A stretch of 64,000 nt of DNA from Pyrocephalus nanus (taxonomy: Eukaryota; Chordata; Aves; Passeriformes; Tyrannidae): positions 26,518,977 through 26,582,976 of the forward strand of contig CM076259.1 in the NCBI GenBank assembly GCA_038380795.1. Direction: 5' to 3'. The notes below the pieces were generated by a model that was given only the letters and a program-made list of their open reading frames with translations, was not told the origin of the DNA and made no database searches. Of the stretch, positions 36,051-48,100 are shown one piece after another. Both the position numbers and the translations under genes were made by a program. Position 1 is the first letter of the stretch, and the number at the start of each line of letters is the position of its first letter.

Positions 36051-38340
36051 AAAAAATTAACAACCGAAATTTCTCCTGAAAAAAAAAGCAATTCAGAAAG
36101 AGTGACTAGTAATTAATTAATTAATTTAATATCTTACCTAAGCTAAAACTTTGATGCATGCTTCAAGATTGATAAAGTTGTTTTGTTGAACTGACATGGT
36201 TTGTTCTGTGAAACATCAACCCATGTTTCATTGAATTCTCCCTACTAAAGCAAATTGCTGTCTGAGGAGCAACTTGGATGATGCCCTTCAGTCACAGCTT
36301 TGAGTGAAGCTCAGTGGCTGGCTTGCAGCTGTTAGCCTGCACCTATGAGCAGTTTTTGGTTAGAAGGGAGGCACTGTGACATGAAGAGGAAGCTAACTCA
36401 CAGGGAACTTGGCTAACAGAACAGGTATTTGTGAGATCAAAGAGGAAATGGTCTGACAGGGAGATGCAATTCAACAATTTACTGAACTGAGGTCGTACAT
36501 GTAGATAACAAGGCTTGAAGGAACAACCATCCTTGCATCATCTTTTACTAAAACAGCAGCTCCCAAACATCTCCCATTGCTTGTCTTGGAACATGCGAAT
36601 TAATGGGACCAGCACCGTAGATTTCATTCAGCATATATCACTGTCATCATTGAGCTTATAAGCTCAGGGGCCTCTGTGATGGAATGAAGATCTCTCTATG
36701 GTAAGTATATTACAAAGAACACAAAACAGTCCCCTTCCAAATAAAATTATGATGGAGACAAAGGCTAGAGGGAAAAGAAGGGTCTTAACTGATGCAAGTT
36801 GTATGTGCTTAGCCCTCTCTCTTTGTTTCTTTGTAGCCATACTACTTACTGCTTATGCAACTCCCTGCACCTAGTTCAGATAGGACCTGTAACTACCCCC
36901 AAAAAAGTAAATGAAGGTACTGTCTTTTCTCACACAGAAGGGATGGAGATCCAAGGAGGCATGCCATAGACAGAACCAGAGATGCACGGGTGAAGGAAGT
37001 GATCCAGAACAGTGGAGAGGAGAGTGGAAGAAGCTGCTGCTGGAAGGCAGAAGGTTACTTCAAGGGAGAAACACATTTGTTGTAATTTTTTATTATTTAA
37101 AAATGTAAGAGGAATATTCTGCTGCATATTTATATTAGAGAAGACTATATCAAAAATCATGGTGGGTATGTGGAGCAGCAGATGGCAAAGAAGATATTTA
37201 TCCTAATTTCCTATATCCTGATTTGGATTTTGCACATCTTTGGACTACACATGCAGAGCATAAGGGGATCAAATATCTAAGCTCACTAACCTGTATGGAT
37301 GGTAGCCTGTTGCCCTCTGTACATAACTGGAATTTCTTATCGGCTAAAGGCTTCTTCATGAAGTCTATGACATTGGTATAATTCAGCCATATGGTGACAA
37401 AGACATGACCAAGGCATCCTCTGCTAGGATAGCCTTTTCAGCTGCCCATCAGTGGGAAGAAATGTCACTTGAAAGTGTTTTAGGAGATGGCTGGAGAAGG
37501 AGTGTATTGCAGGCTGGATTAATTTTTCTGTTAGTTTTTTTCTTTGCTATCCTCTTTCCTGAAGTCCCCACAGCCCTTCCTTCTGTCAAGTGACAAGGAG
37601 GGAGATGGTTACTTGACTGAATGGTATTCCTCATTATGTGACCACGTGTGCCACTCACATAATGTGGGATGCTGGCATTTTTGGCACATGGTGTCTGTGT
37701 ATCTGATCATATGACAGGAAAGGAGAAAAGGGAGAGCACTTCTCCCATATGAGGCTATGTGTCTGGCCCCACACTTCCCCTGTTTAAAAATTCATCTTGG
37801 TTATCTGATAGGGAATGGAGAGTGGAATTTTGTGAAGCAGGGCTTCAGGGAAGGCTCCTGAAGAAGATACCGTGGGAAAACATTCCCTAGAAGGAGAAGT
37901 CAAAAAGCTGGTAATTTATTAAGACTTTTTAAATTTATTAAACCCCCATTATAAATGCAGAAAGCACAAAATGAACCCTAGTCAACTTTTTTCATTTCTT
38001 CGTTATTTATTTTAAAACAAATACTCCTAGTTTTCTCAGCATATACACGAGAGAGGTGGCATTCTATCAAAACTTGACAACAAAAACAACTCCACTAGTG
38101 CTTTCAGTGTTTGCACTATGAACAGAAAGTCTGCTTGATACAGTAGGCTTTACTAAGAATATTTCCACCTCAGTTTACATGAGGCATCATTTTACCAGTC
38201 TACCATCTAAAGAAAGGAACAGTCTTCAGCTCACAAAGACACTTGCACATCAGATTTCTATTTTGATTTCTTGTGTCACAGGATCTGATTTACTGCTGGA
38301 CAGAGGCTTGACTGAGAGCAGCACAGATCAGTTTAGCATC
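36051..38340. other. Intergenic, no gene seen
   Basis: AT-rich unique sequence with a small TTAA-palindromic run at 36110-36131. No supported gene. Confidence 0.55.
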
Positions 38341-38355
38341 ATTCTGGTGAACCCC

Positions 38356-38579
38356 TTCCCTTCCCTTCCCTTCCCTTCCCTTCCCTTCCCTTCCCTTCCC
38401 TTCCCTTCCCTTCCCTTCCCTTCCCTTCCCTTCCCTTCCCTTCCCTTCCCTTCCCTTCCCTTCCCTTCCCTTCCCTTCCCTTCCCTTCCCTTCCCTTCCC
38501 TTCCCTTCCCTTCCCTTCCCTTCCCTTCCCTTCCCTTCCCTTCCCTTCCCTTCCCTTCCCTTCCCCCCCCCCCCCCCCC
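38356..38579 (+). repeat. (TTCCC)42 array ending in C17
   Basis: Forty-two perfect TTCCC units (38356-38565) run into an uninterrupted run of 17 C (38563-38579). The whole 224 bases are strictly pyrimidine on the plus strand, so the complement is pure G/A. Such mirror-symmetric tracts can form triplex (H-DNA), and the C/G runs can form i-motif or G-quadruplex. All three frames are open on both strands across it (PFPSL/GREGK-type peptides); these are not genes. Array length may be polymorphic or imprecise in an assembly. Confidence 0.98.
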
Positions 38580-40679
38580 AACCTTACACAACCTTTTTGG
38601 ACAAGTGTGACCTGCTTAGCATGACAGTGAGTCATCAGGTTGGCTCAAATTGTCTCCCCATACCTTTGAGATGGATGATTAAGATCCAATTGCAGGCCAA
38701 TTGAAAACTTAACTAACTTAAGCAGTGCCAGTAAAGCAACTCGGTTAAAGCTGAAATGAATTAATCAGTGAAGCATCCAAGGACTTTATCAGGGGTCATA
38801 CACAAGTGTTCACTGCTGTATCAGTTTTCCACCCAGACACATTTATTTCAGTTGTGACTACCTGTCAGAAGGAAATGGTAGCGATATTTCCTAAGGCATA
38901 CTCTGCTAAGGTTTTGGTTATTCTTAAATAATGTGCCTTTCTTCACAGAAGAGCCCTAAATTAAACTATATGCCAGTTTGTTTTTGCAGATGGCCACGAA
39001 CTAGGAGTACGATACCAATGAAAAGGCAGCAACATCTGATGTTAAGAATTAGGAAGTGGGAGCAAGACCACTGGACATTTATGCTTTTCTCTAAGTCCAA
39101 ATGAAGGACTTAAAGAAAACTATGCTCCTGACTTTACCTGAAAGGTACAAATGAAAGTAACAAATAATGCATCTTTATTATATATTTGCTATGCATTTGT
39201 TAGTCTCCACACTGCCACTCTATTTACCAAACACCATTGCTCCAAAAGATGATGGGTGTCCCACTGTAGCCCTTCCTCTCAGTATGCTTACTAAATAATT
39301 CTGATTTTACTTGTGCAACTTTGTGCCAGAAATGTGGAAATACTGACTTGGTCCTTTTCACATAAATGCCAGAATTTCTCACTTGAGCTCAGTTTACATT
39401 ATGGGATTAGAATCAATCACATCATCTGCTAAAATAAGATAAAATAAAATAAAATAAAATAAAATAAATCAAAACAAAATAAGTACTCTCTCCCACTATG
39501 TCTGATGTGAATAGAAATATGAAGGAAGCATATGATAGAAGATGAAAAGGTAGTAGCATGAAATGATCATAAGAAAACGGACTTTTATTCAGGCTCTGTC
39601 TATCCTTTGAAAGTTTGGAGAAAAAAATTTGACATTTTACTGGGCAAATTCCTCAAATTACTGTCATATAGCTTAAAGTTTCACAGTAGCTGCAGTACCA
39701 ACAGGAAGACTAGGTATATGTCATTTGAATAATGATGTACAAACCCAAAAAATAACCATTTACCTATTGCACATACTGCATACCCTGGTAAGAGACAGCT
39801 CTGTGATAGATATATATAACTGTGAGCATCTGGATAAAGCCCAGCTTGGCAATGCCAGACCAAGGAGGTTGCATATGTCTGGCAGTTTCATCAGAATTTG
39901 ACTAAATCTAAACTTAACATTGCAATACAGTGAAGCTATTCCTCAAACTTCCTATGAGGTGAGGTATTTAGATCTGTTATTGAATCACTGAACTGACTCT
40001 GTGAGTCTGAGACCATCTGAAAAGAAAGACCAGAACCCTGAGATAGTTCCTGCAGCTGGATGGTGGAACTTGTTTAAATTGCTCTGTGGTATAATGCGGA
40101 AGTTTTCTTTGGCCATCACTGATGCTGCAGGAGTTTCTTGAAGGGCTTCTTTATAGGAACATCTGGGTTTACTGTAGCAATTTCATCACCAGCTCTCTAG
40201 CAATATTTGCAAAACTGGTTGTCTCCATGGTTCCAGGATGAGTCATGTAAAAGGGTACTGAGCTCGTCCTGTGTCAGAGCCTCCCATGTGTGACTGATCC
40301 CTTTCTGCTAGCTCACACACCAGACTCCATTTCATGGCTTTTCCTCATCTTTCATGGTTTAGTCACATCACAATATTCCTTTACTTGCATGGCAAAAATA
40401 ACATCTGCAGGAGCTTTCCAGCGTCCTGTGATTGAAACTAAGATACAGCAGGGTTTCTGTGTAGGTCTAACATGCATGTGAGGATAACACAAAAGAGTGC
40501 CTTCTCACAGCTTTCACAGCAGGTCATTTTGATTGACATATTTGTAGAGGCTTCAGGGTGGATTGTAGATTCAGCTGGTATGTTAAACCAGATGGGAGAA
40601 TTCCACCAAATACACAATGAAATGAGGAGTGCCATTGTATGGCTTTCTCGGCTTCTGACAGATGGATGGGAAAATAAAA
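38580..40679. other. Intergenic, no gene seen
   Basis: Unique AT-rich sequence containing the AAAAT microsatellite at 39430-39468. No supported gene. Confidence 0.55.
39430..39468 (+). repeat. (AAAAT)n microsatellite
   Basis: About seven pentamer units (aaaat), with one variant at the left (aaaataagat) and decay at the right. Confidence 0.92.
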
Positions 40680-40689
40680 TACCTCTCCA

Positions 40690-40860
40690 TAATCTCCTTT
40701 TCATTCTAAAGGCCACCTCTACTCCTCTCATCACCTTCCTCTCTTCTCCTTCCTCTGTATTTTCCTTCTCAATTTGTGTATTCCTTCAGTTTCTCCTATC
40801 TTCTGTCTTTCCCACCTAATCATTCTTTTCTCTTTCTTTCCCTTCTCTGGGTCTTTTTTG
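40690..40860 (+). repeat. Pyrimidine-rich tract
   Basis: A shorter C/T-rich stretch ('ctctactcctctcatcacc', 'cttctccttcctctg', 'ttcccttctctgggtc'), like those at 2.7, 22.6, 23.9 and 29.3 kb. Confidence 0.5.
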
Positions 40861-41655
40861 TTGCTTGTATTTTTCTATGACCAGAGGTGTTCCCAGCACA
40901 GAAGGAGCAAACAATGCATGACAATATATGCAGCTCCAGAAGGGCTAGTGAAATTTTCTATCCCAGTGTGGAATGAAAAACACCAGACCAGAACAGGGAA
41001 TGAATGAGTCTTGTGGCTTTAGAGGTTTGGCAGTGTTTTCTTGCTATTTTGAGAGCTTGTTGAACTAGATGGAGTCGATAAGTCTTTTTCTCTTGTAATT
41101 TTATTCCCTTTTTTTTTCATTTTCTTTTGGTGATTCAGTTAAGGAACCCGAACACATTTTCAAAGCTCAGAGGAAGCTTTTGTATATGTCAGGGACAAAA
41201 GAAGTTCTCAGTTTGCTGGGCTGGTACAAGTACTTACCCTATATTATAGCTTTTGAAACAGCAGAAGCTATCATCAAGGTTATGTTTGGACTTTTATTAT
41301 AATCTCCCATTTCAGTGCATGGTCTCAGCTCTGGAGGTAAAATTTTTTGAAAGTTTGACCACAATGTCATTGTATGTTTCTTAGTTATGCAAGTAAAAAA
41401 GGTTTCCCATTGTATGATGTGTTTAGGTGCTTTTTAATCAAGGAATACTGAAAAAAAAACCCAACAATAAAATGGAGGAATTTTGAAATATAAAGTTAAA
41501 TTTAAATCATACTGAAAGAAGTCTCTGCAGCAAAAGCAATTATCATTTTTTAAAACTTAGCTTTCTCCTGACTGGGTGCTCTGCTCTCCCCCAGTTGCTC
41601 CCAATTGTCCATATAAAGAAGGTAGCTGAAGACAGTAGTGAAAACATCCTTCCCT

Positions 41656-41821
41656 TTAAACGGAACTACACAGATCTTCGATAAGAGGCACCAACACTGC
41701 TGCAGGTCTGTTGGTGTATTCAACATATTTTGCTTTCAAACTTGGATACCCCTTAATGTAGTATTGCAGTTCTTTGAGCCATTCTTTGGAGTTTGACCTG
41801 TAGAAGTGAGGGTATGCATAA
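41656..41821 (-). other. Exon-like open frame, unidentified
   Basis: A good acceptor (CATACCCTCACTTCTACAG, ending about 41822) on the minus strand is followed by an open frame containing KEWLKELQYYIKGYP and YTNRPAAVLVPLIEDL, closed by a TAA. Composition looks protein-like; RPAAVLVPL recalls the first strand of some Nudix hydrolases, but there is no Nudix box here and I found no partner exon in the flanking sequence. Read as an exon it would be 3'-terminal. It may be chance, a decayed pseudogene or an orphan exon. Confidence 0.15.
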
Positions 41822-43610
41822 ATGCAGAAGAACATGGATCTCCCAGCCATTAAGTGCAGCACAAGTGAAATGAAAAATAAAAGTGTTCAAACAACCCTAT
41901 CACCAGGGCCAGAGTTGTTAAAAATAAAGATTTTTTTGTCTACAGACTAAACAGAAGGACCTTGTTTACATTATTTTTGGCAGAGTGGGAAGTGTATGGT
42001 AGAGCTGACTTCACGATTTCTGGGAGAAATGAAATGCGCAGAGGCTGCTTTGCCTCTGTGAAGCCTCAGTGGCCAGTGCGGATCAGGAAGGAATTAAAGA
42101 AGCTGGTTCCTCTGGGCTGCTAAAATACATGTGCTACAGGTCTTGAACTCTCTGCAGTGAAACACCTCTTAGGGCTTCCCCACCATCATGTACTGCTTTG
42201 CTTCTAGCCATGATTATTTCCATGGTTTTTCCCGTCAGCCACCATCCAGTAATTTGTGGCCATGCCATGTTTCTTCTCAAATACTGACCAAGGCCTCAGT
42301 GCTTTATATGGGGGCACCAACAGTCTTCACATCATGGGCTGCCATGGCCTGCTGGGTAGGGATGGTCAGATGGGAATGGCTCCCTGGCCCCAGGGTTCTC
42401 TTTCTCTGCATCCTGGGGTGCAGAGCCAAAGGGAGAGCAGACACAGCAGCCTCCACACGCTGGCTGGACATGCTGATCTCCTCTCAGTGGCTCTGGTATG
42501 GGGCAGGAGTGGAGCCCACCTGAGGGGATGCTGTCAGCCCTGGAGCTGAGGAAATGTGTAGAGGAGCACCTTGTTTCTGGAGCCAAAACGGGGCTTTGGT
42601 AGGTGATGGGCACTAAGCTGTGAAGCTGTTTGCAGGCTCTGAGCTGCTCCAACACTGGCTGTGCTGGAGCAGGGTCTGAGAGTCTCCAAGTGTTAAAACC
42701 TGAGCTGTCTCTGAAGTTCAGACTTCATTCAGACCCCCAGTTTTCATCCACAGAGTCTTTCACAGTGCCCTCTTTGCTCTTCATGCCCATTGAGTGCAAG
42801 AAGGCCTTTGTGAATGTGCAAGCAGTTGTAATTAGCATGAGTGTGAGGCAGGAGTTCCTCTACAAACCACCAATGCCCCCAGCTGCCCTCAGGCCCACAC
42901 CTCTCATGATATCAAAAGTGCAAAAAGTGTGAGATTAAGCATGTGTTGACAGCCAGCATCCCAGCCGTCATTCTTTGCTCTGAAAACAGTTTAGTGATGC
43001 AAAGCCACCTTGCTGTACCTGCCCAATGATGTAGGCAGGAGCTGAATCTGATTTTCAGGCTAACAGATTTAGACTTGGACACCCCTGACTCAAATTGCCT
43101 GCCCACGTCTTTTTAGGGATTTATCTCCAAAGCTTATGGCTGTCCATAATGTTGTTTAATACTTTCCACTTCCTGTGCAGAGCAGTCTCAAAATCTGATA
43201 GGGTTTTGCAGAGTTCATAAGCTCCACAGGAGGGAGTCTTTACCTATATTTAAATACTGCACCTAGTTACTGAAGGTATTTGTCATCTATAGTGATGATT
43301 GCTTTTTCTGCAAGAGTGGTGGATCAAATGGGGTTGCATGGGATCAACATGATTCAGGTCTTGGGACTTAGTCTGGCAAACTTTGAAAAATCCTTGAAAA
43401 ATCCTTGAAAATAATTTCACATGCACATTGTAGCATCACTGATTGTTTTAGAGTGAAGTGTCAAGCTCAGTTTTCTTCTAGAAATTATAAAGTTATTGCT
43501 TTCTCATTTTTCCCTAATGACTTTATGAAAGTAATTTAACTTTGCCATGTGTTATGTAAAAGAGAATAGGAAGACCCAAGGTGTGGCTAAAGAGAGGAGT
43601 CCTGGAAATT

Positions 43611-43680
43611 AAAAAAAAAAAAAAAAACAAACAACAAAACAAAATAAACCAACCAATCAAATAAGAAACCAAAAACAAAC
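43611..43680 (+). repeat. A16 run with A/C-rich tail
   Basis: A homopolymer of 16 A followed by AAAC/AACC-type low-complexity sequence to about 43680. No retroposon body is recognised 5' of it. Confidence 0.8.
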
Positions 43681-46149
43681 ACCACCTGAGAGATAAGAAG
43701 CAAAGCTCCTAAATCTGGACAGGCCAGGATATTTCTGGGAAGGCAACAGGAAAGGAAAACAAGTAGCCTCATGAGAGTAGAAAGCATTTGCTGTGAACAT
43801 ATGCTGGTGTAAACAACAACTTCAGGTGTTGCAGGTCTATGTGCAGTGACAGGCACATAGTGGAAAGTTGCACAGCTTTTTCATTCACCCAGTAAGTCAG
43901 GGTTGACGACACAGAAGCCTTCCTGTTTCATGAAGGAGAGAGAATTTGGAGCAGAGTCGTGAAGCTGGAAATAAAGCACATAGATTTACAAAGAGAAAGT
44001 AAAAGGTGCAAGAGTTAAGCTAGGCAAGGCTACTGCAAACAATGGACCTGGAGTGCAGGAACCAGAAATGACAACAGCAGCCTGCAGTGCAGCAAGGAAA
44101 GGGAGTGAGTGGTGGCTTTGAAGCGCTTCTAAGGTACCCAGCATAGACTGAGAGCCTCCAGGTAGGTTTGACTGGGTAACAGGTCCAAAGAGAACAGGGA
44201 TCTTATGAAACATTCATGCCTGCCACATTTAAGTTTAATGTTCATGGTGGAGAATGCTTTGATACTGCTGTCTCGATACTACTGATTTGAGAAAGCTGAT
44301 AAATCTATGTGTTTTAAGGGTTCAAGCCCCATCACTTTACCTGAATTTCCTCTGCCTTTACTGAGACAATAGTAATGGAAAATTCATTTGCATGTACATT
44401 CTTTCTGTGAATCAGAGAAGGTCAGGAGCAATCTTAATGATTCATAAACTCATTAATCAGTGTATAGGAGGATTTCCTAAAGTAGTTCTCCATTTATTGT
44501 TCCTCTACGTCTTGGATAAACAAATGACTGTCTTTATAGGTGATCAGAAGTTCCTTTTCTACTTGCAGTTTGGCAATATGTATGGTATATAAAAAATTCT
44601 CCGTTCATATTTTAGATACCATTAACAATGGAGTTTTCCCTACAGAGAAGTTATAGGGGCTTGAAAGTACAAAACAAGTTTCTTAGACAATGCTTGGAAC
44701 AGAATAAGACAAAAAGCCCAGATGCAGTCTGATGGCTCCTGCAAGCGTAGGCTTTTCTCTCATCTGCCTACTCTGACAGCCAAGATCTTTCTTCCTCAGG
44801 AATCCTATTGTATGCTCTGATAACTAAGCAGAACAGAAGTGGTATTTCTCTGCCTAAAAGGCCTCCCCTCTTTCCTCTCTCATTTCTCCACCTGCGGCTT
44901 CTCTTCTGATAGGCACTTCTCCTTCAGCAGAGTGCTTTCCATCAGATCAGGTTTTGCTGGATGTCCCTGAGAGTAGTGTAACCCCTGCCCTATGCTGATG
45001 GATTGAATAAAGCCACTAATCGTTAAGTGAAAGTTACACCAGACTTTGTATGGAGTGAAAGTAGGGGGCACAGTGTTCAGCCTCTAGGGTTTGGCAGATT
45101 TCACAACAAAACAGCTGGCTGTGAGACATGGGTGCTGATGGAATACATTAATTACTGTCGTCAAGGTTTTAGACACACTTGTGTGTTGCTGGTAATACCA
45201 GCATGCAGGATTATCAGAGAAATCACTTGTGAAAAAGAAAAAAAGTGGTGAAGGGAATAAAGGAAATTGGAAAGAAGGTTGTCTAATTCAGGTCCACACT
45301 GTGTTTGCGTGGGCAGTCTCGTCCACTTTGACCAGTGCATTACTTCACCTCCCCGTGGTTTCCACAACAGATGCATAGAGTTTCTCTGAACATAGTGATG
45401 TAACTCAGCCCTGTTACAATCTGTAATGGGTTTGGCAAACCAGACTGTGGCTATTTGAGGGACAAATTCTCGAGTATTGTAGCCAAGCTCAGCTGAAGTT
45501 TGTTCAGGAGTCACAGTAGGCTCTAGGCTTCCTTCTGCAGTGTAGTAGAACTTTGTATTTCCATTTAGTTTCTACTGTGATCTTGAAACTGTAGGGGAAA
45601 GTGGTTTTACCCTCAGTCTACACAGAAGCAAGTTGAGGCAAGGCTGTATTTGCAAAGTCATTGAATCAGCCAATGGAAGAACTAACTGGGAGTAAACATC
45701 ACAAGTTTCTGGCGTTCATTAGACATTTCTGTTTGCTAGACATGATGGCTTATCTTGCAGTTCAGAGGGGAGTGATGAGTCTCACTGTTTTCCAGCACAG
45801 ACACAGGCACCTGGTGAGGCTGAAAGGAGCTGTTAGCTTTGTAGTTCAGGGCAAGGGTGCCTCTGCTGCCCCGTGGTCTAGTTCATTATTAAGTTGAGCT
45901 GCCTCTTTTTAAGTCCCACCTGCCACTTTACATGCAGCGGGGTAGAGGTCAGGCCACAATACTACAACTAGTCATTAAGAGAAAAAGCAATTGACCTTTT
46001 TGGTTGCATTAACTTTGCTGATCTTCAGCTCTGAAGTGTTTATTTTGCAAGAGATTATAACACTGCTACTGCAGCAAGGAGACAGAACAATGTAGTTAAT
46101 ATTGTTTGTTTTGGTTGGAGGAAAAGCACTCTGAACCTCTAACAAACAT

Positions 46150-46460
46150 CCTCTTGTTAGCAATTGGAAACATATAATTAGGACAGACTCTCCAGTTGTT
46201 TTAACGAGATTTCAGTTTCCCTCTCTCTCTTTCTTGCTGTCACTCTCTTTCCCATTTTTAATGAGATACCAATTTCCTCCCTTCTCATTTGCAGATGCCT
46301 TTCCAATAAAACAGACAGCTTTGATTTTCATCTTAGCTGTGCATTCTTAGCCTTAATTCATTCATCTACATAAGTTGCCCACCACACTCTCCATGTGCTA
46401 AACGGCTGTTAATCGCTGAAAAATTAGCAAGGTGTTTAACACCAAAAAAAAAGGGCTAAA
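46150..46460. promoter_or_regulatory. Candidate regulatory block
   Basis: Repeat-free AT-rich sequence with several homeodomain-type cores (ataattagg, tttttaatgag, ccttaattcattc) and the CpG-retaining stretch 'aaacggctgttaatcgctg'. Enhancer-like by texture only. Confidence 0.28.
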
Positions 46461-47489
46461 AAAATCTTTTTCTTGTTAGGTGGAAAGACTTGGATTTTTC
46501 TCACCTGGCCAAAGCTCAGCTTGTTCTAGGCATGGAGGGAGACCTTTTTGCAACTCCTCATTATCTCTCTTCTCCTACACTGGGTCTACTCTGTACCTAA
46601 TGCTTTACCTTTCCCCAAACCTCTCAGCCAGTCTTCTTCCCTATAAGCTGTTAAAAAATCCTCCACTTTCCTTTTGTAAAATTGACTGTAGGTCAGTATA
46701 TCTTATTTGCAGAAATGCTGTCAGTTTGTGGGCAGCCCAGCAGGCCCTGGAATATTTGTAGGTGTTGAAGGCATGAAGAGAGGGACCTTTCTCAGTGTAG
46801 CTGATTCAGTACAGCCAATTCTTCCCCAGAGGTTTGGGGACATGCAGCCTTGGCAAGTTTGGTCAATAACCTATTTATTTATGAAAGGTTATTTTTATTT
46901 CACTTAAATAGCTCTTTAAGACTTGCAGAAATCCTGAAACAGCACAGAGTAGAGATCACCTTGCAGCGAAGAATCTGGGCTTTATGTCTTATTCAGCCCA
47001 GCTACCAGATGACACTTTCTGTAGGTCTTATATGTAATTTCTGTTATCTGATGGGTGACATCATGGGGTCCTAACTCACTGGTTCTTATCTCTGTAGAAC
47101 TACAGTGGTTCTGTGTTTGGATTTTGTCTCATGTCCAAGAAAGATGGTAGGTGTGGCAGTCGGTAGCTGGTAGTGGGCTGTGCAAGCTCCTGATACTGCA
47201 TGATGCTGAAAATGCTGCATTGCAGAAAAAGGTTCCTGTTTACCCATCCTGGAGCGTTTTCCCTTTCTTACTCTGTTACAAATGGAGAAGTGGCTTGTGC
47301 TCATTGTTTCATCTCAGTTTTATTCAGATGTCGTACTGCTGTGGTATCAGAAAACCTTTTGCTCCCTTTGCAAGTAATCTTTTGTACTAGTCCTGTTATT
47401 GGCTGATATGCCTTAGTCAAACCAGAGTCATTGGACTCTGCAGAAGTGTGGCAAGGTCTTACAGTGAAATCTATCAATGTTTTCTATAG

Positions 47490-47550
47490 GAGGTGGAGGA
47501 GATCAAAATGGCCTGACTGCTTTCTGACCTGAATTCTGTGATTTTGCATC
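47490..47550 (+). mobile_element. Possible CR1 3' end remnant
   Basis: 'ggaggtggaggagatcaaaa' then 'tttctgacctgaattctgtg' resembles a decayed CR1 terminus ('ggagatgatc...tccaacctgaatgattctgtg'). Too short and diverged for certainty. Confidence 0.3.
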
Positions 47551-48082
47551 TACATTCTCATGACTTTATCTTAAAATGGAGGTTGAATCAGCCTCCGAAG
47601 GGAACTACCAGCAAGCTCTATACTTAGACCAGTTTCCTTTGTGAACAGTGGACTTACTGTACAAGCCCCTTACTTAGACATGATTATTCTGTTGTCTTAG
47701 ATAAAAGTTTTAGTCAGTTCCTTACTTGTGCCCATGCTATTATGCTCAAGATAGGGTGCTAATAGTTGGAGAGGGTGGGTGGGGGAGACAGCTGTGCTGC
47801 TGCATGGCCATTAAAACACAGTGTGATCCAGGCCAGCAGAGACTGCAGGTGATGCTTCTGGGAGCAACAGAGTCACCTATGGTGAGTGAATCCACACCTG
47901 TTTCTACTGGTGTAGCTTAGTTCTTTACTAGAGGAAGACAATCTACACCAAGATAAGCATAAGATGTAACTGTATCCATAGCTGAGGCAAAAGGTCGAAG
48001 GTAAAAATAACATCAAGCATCAGTTTAGGCTGGTATACAAATGTGTGCCCAACAAGGCCAAATGTGTAAACCATGGTGACAG

Positions 48083-48100
48083 ATTATTATTATTATTATT
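48083..48100 (+). repeat. (ATT)6 microsatellite
   Basis: Six perfect trinucleotide units. Confidence 0.9.

Larger units (their letters stand above)
40861..46150. other. Intergenic, no gene confirmed
   Basis: Apart from the exon-like frame at 41.7 kb, this is unique sequence with a GC-richer patch at 42.04-42.92 kb, a short tandem repeat at 43383-43410 (ttgaaaaatcc about 2.5 times) and an A16 run at 43611-43626 followed by A/C-rich sequence. Confidence 0.5.

Noticed and set aside
38356..38579. CRISPR-like array
   Set aside because: Units are 5 bases with no spacers and the genome is vertebrate.
38179..38635. Open frames of 87-143 codons at the TTCCC array
   Set aside because: They are translations of a pentanucleotide repeat, open in all frames.
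44319..44332. tRNA B-box-like gggttcaagcccc
   Set aside because: No A-box at the right distance and no cloverleaf could be drawn from the 70 bases upstream.
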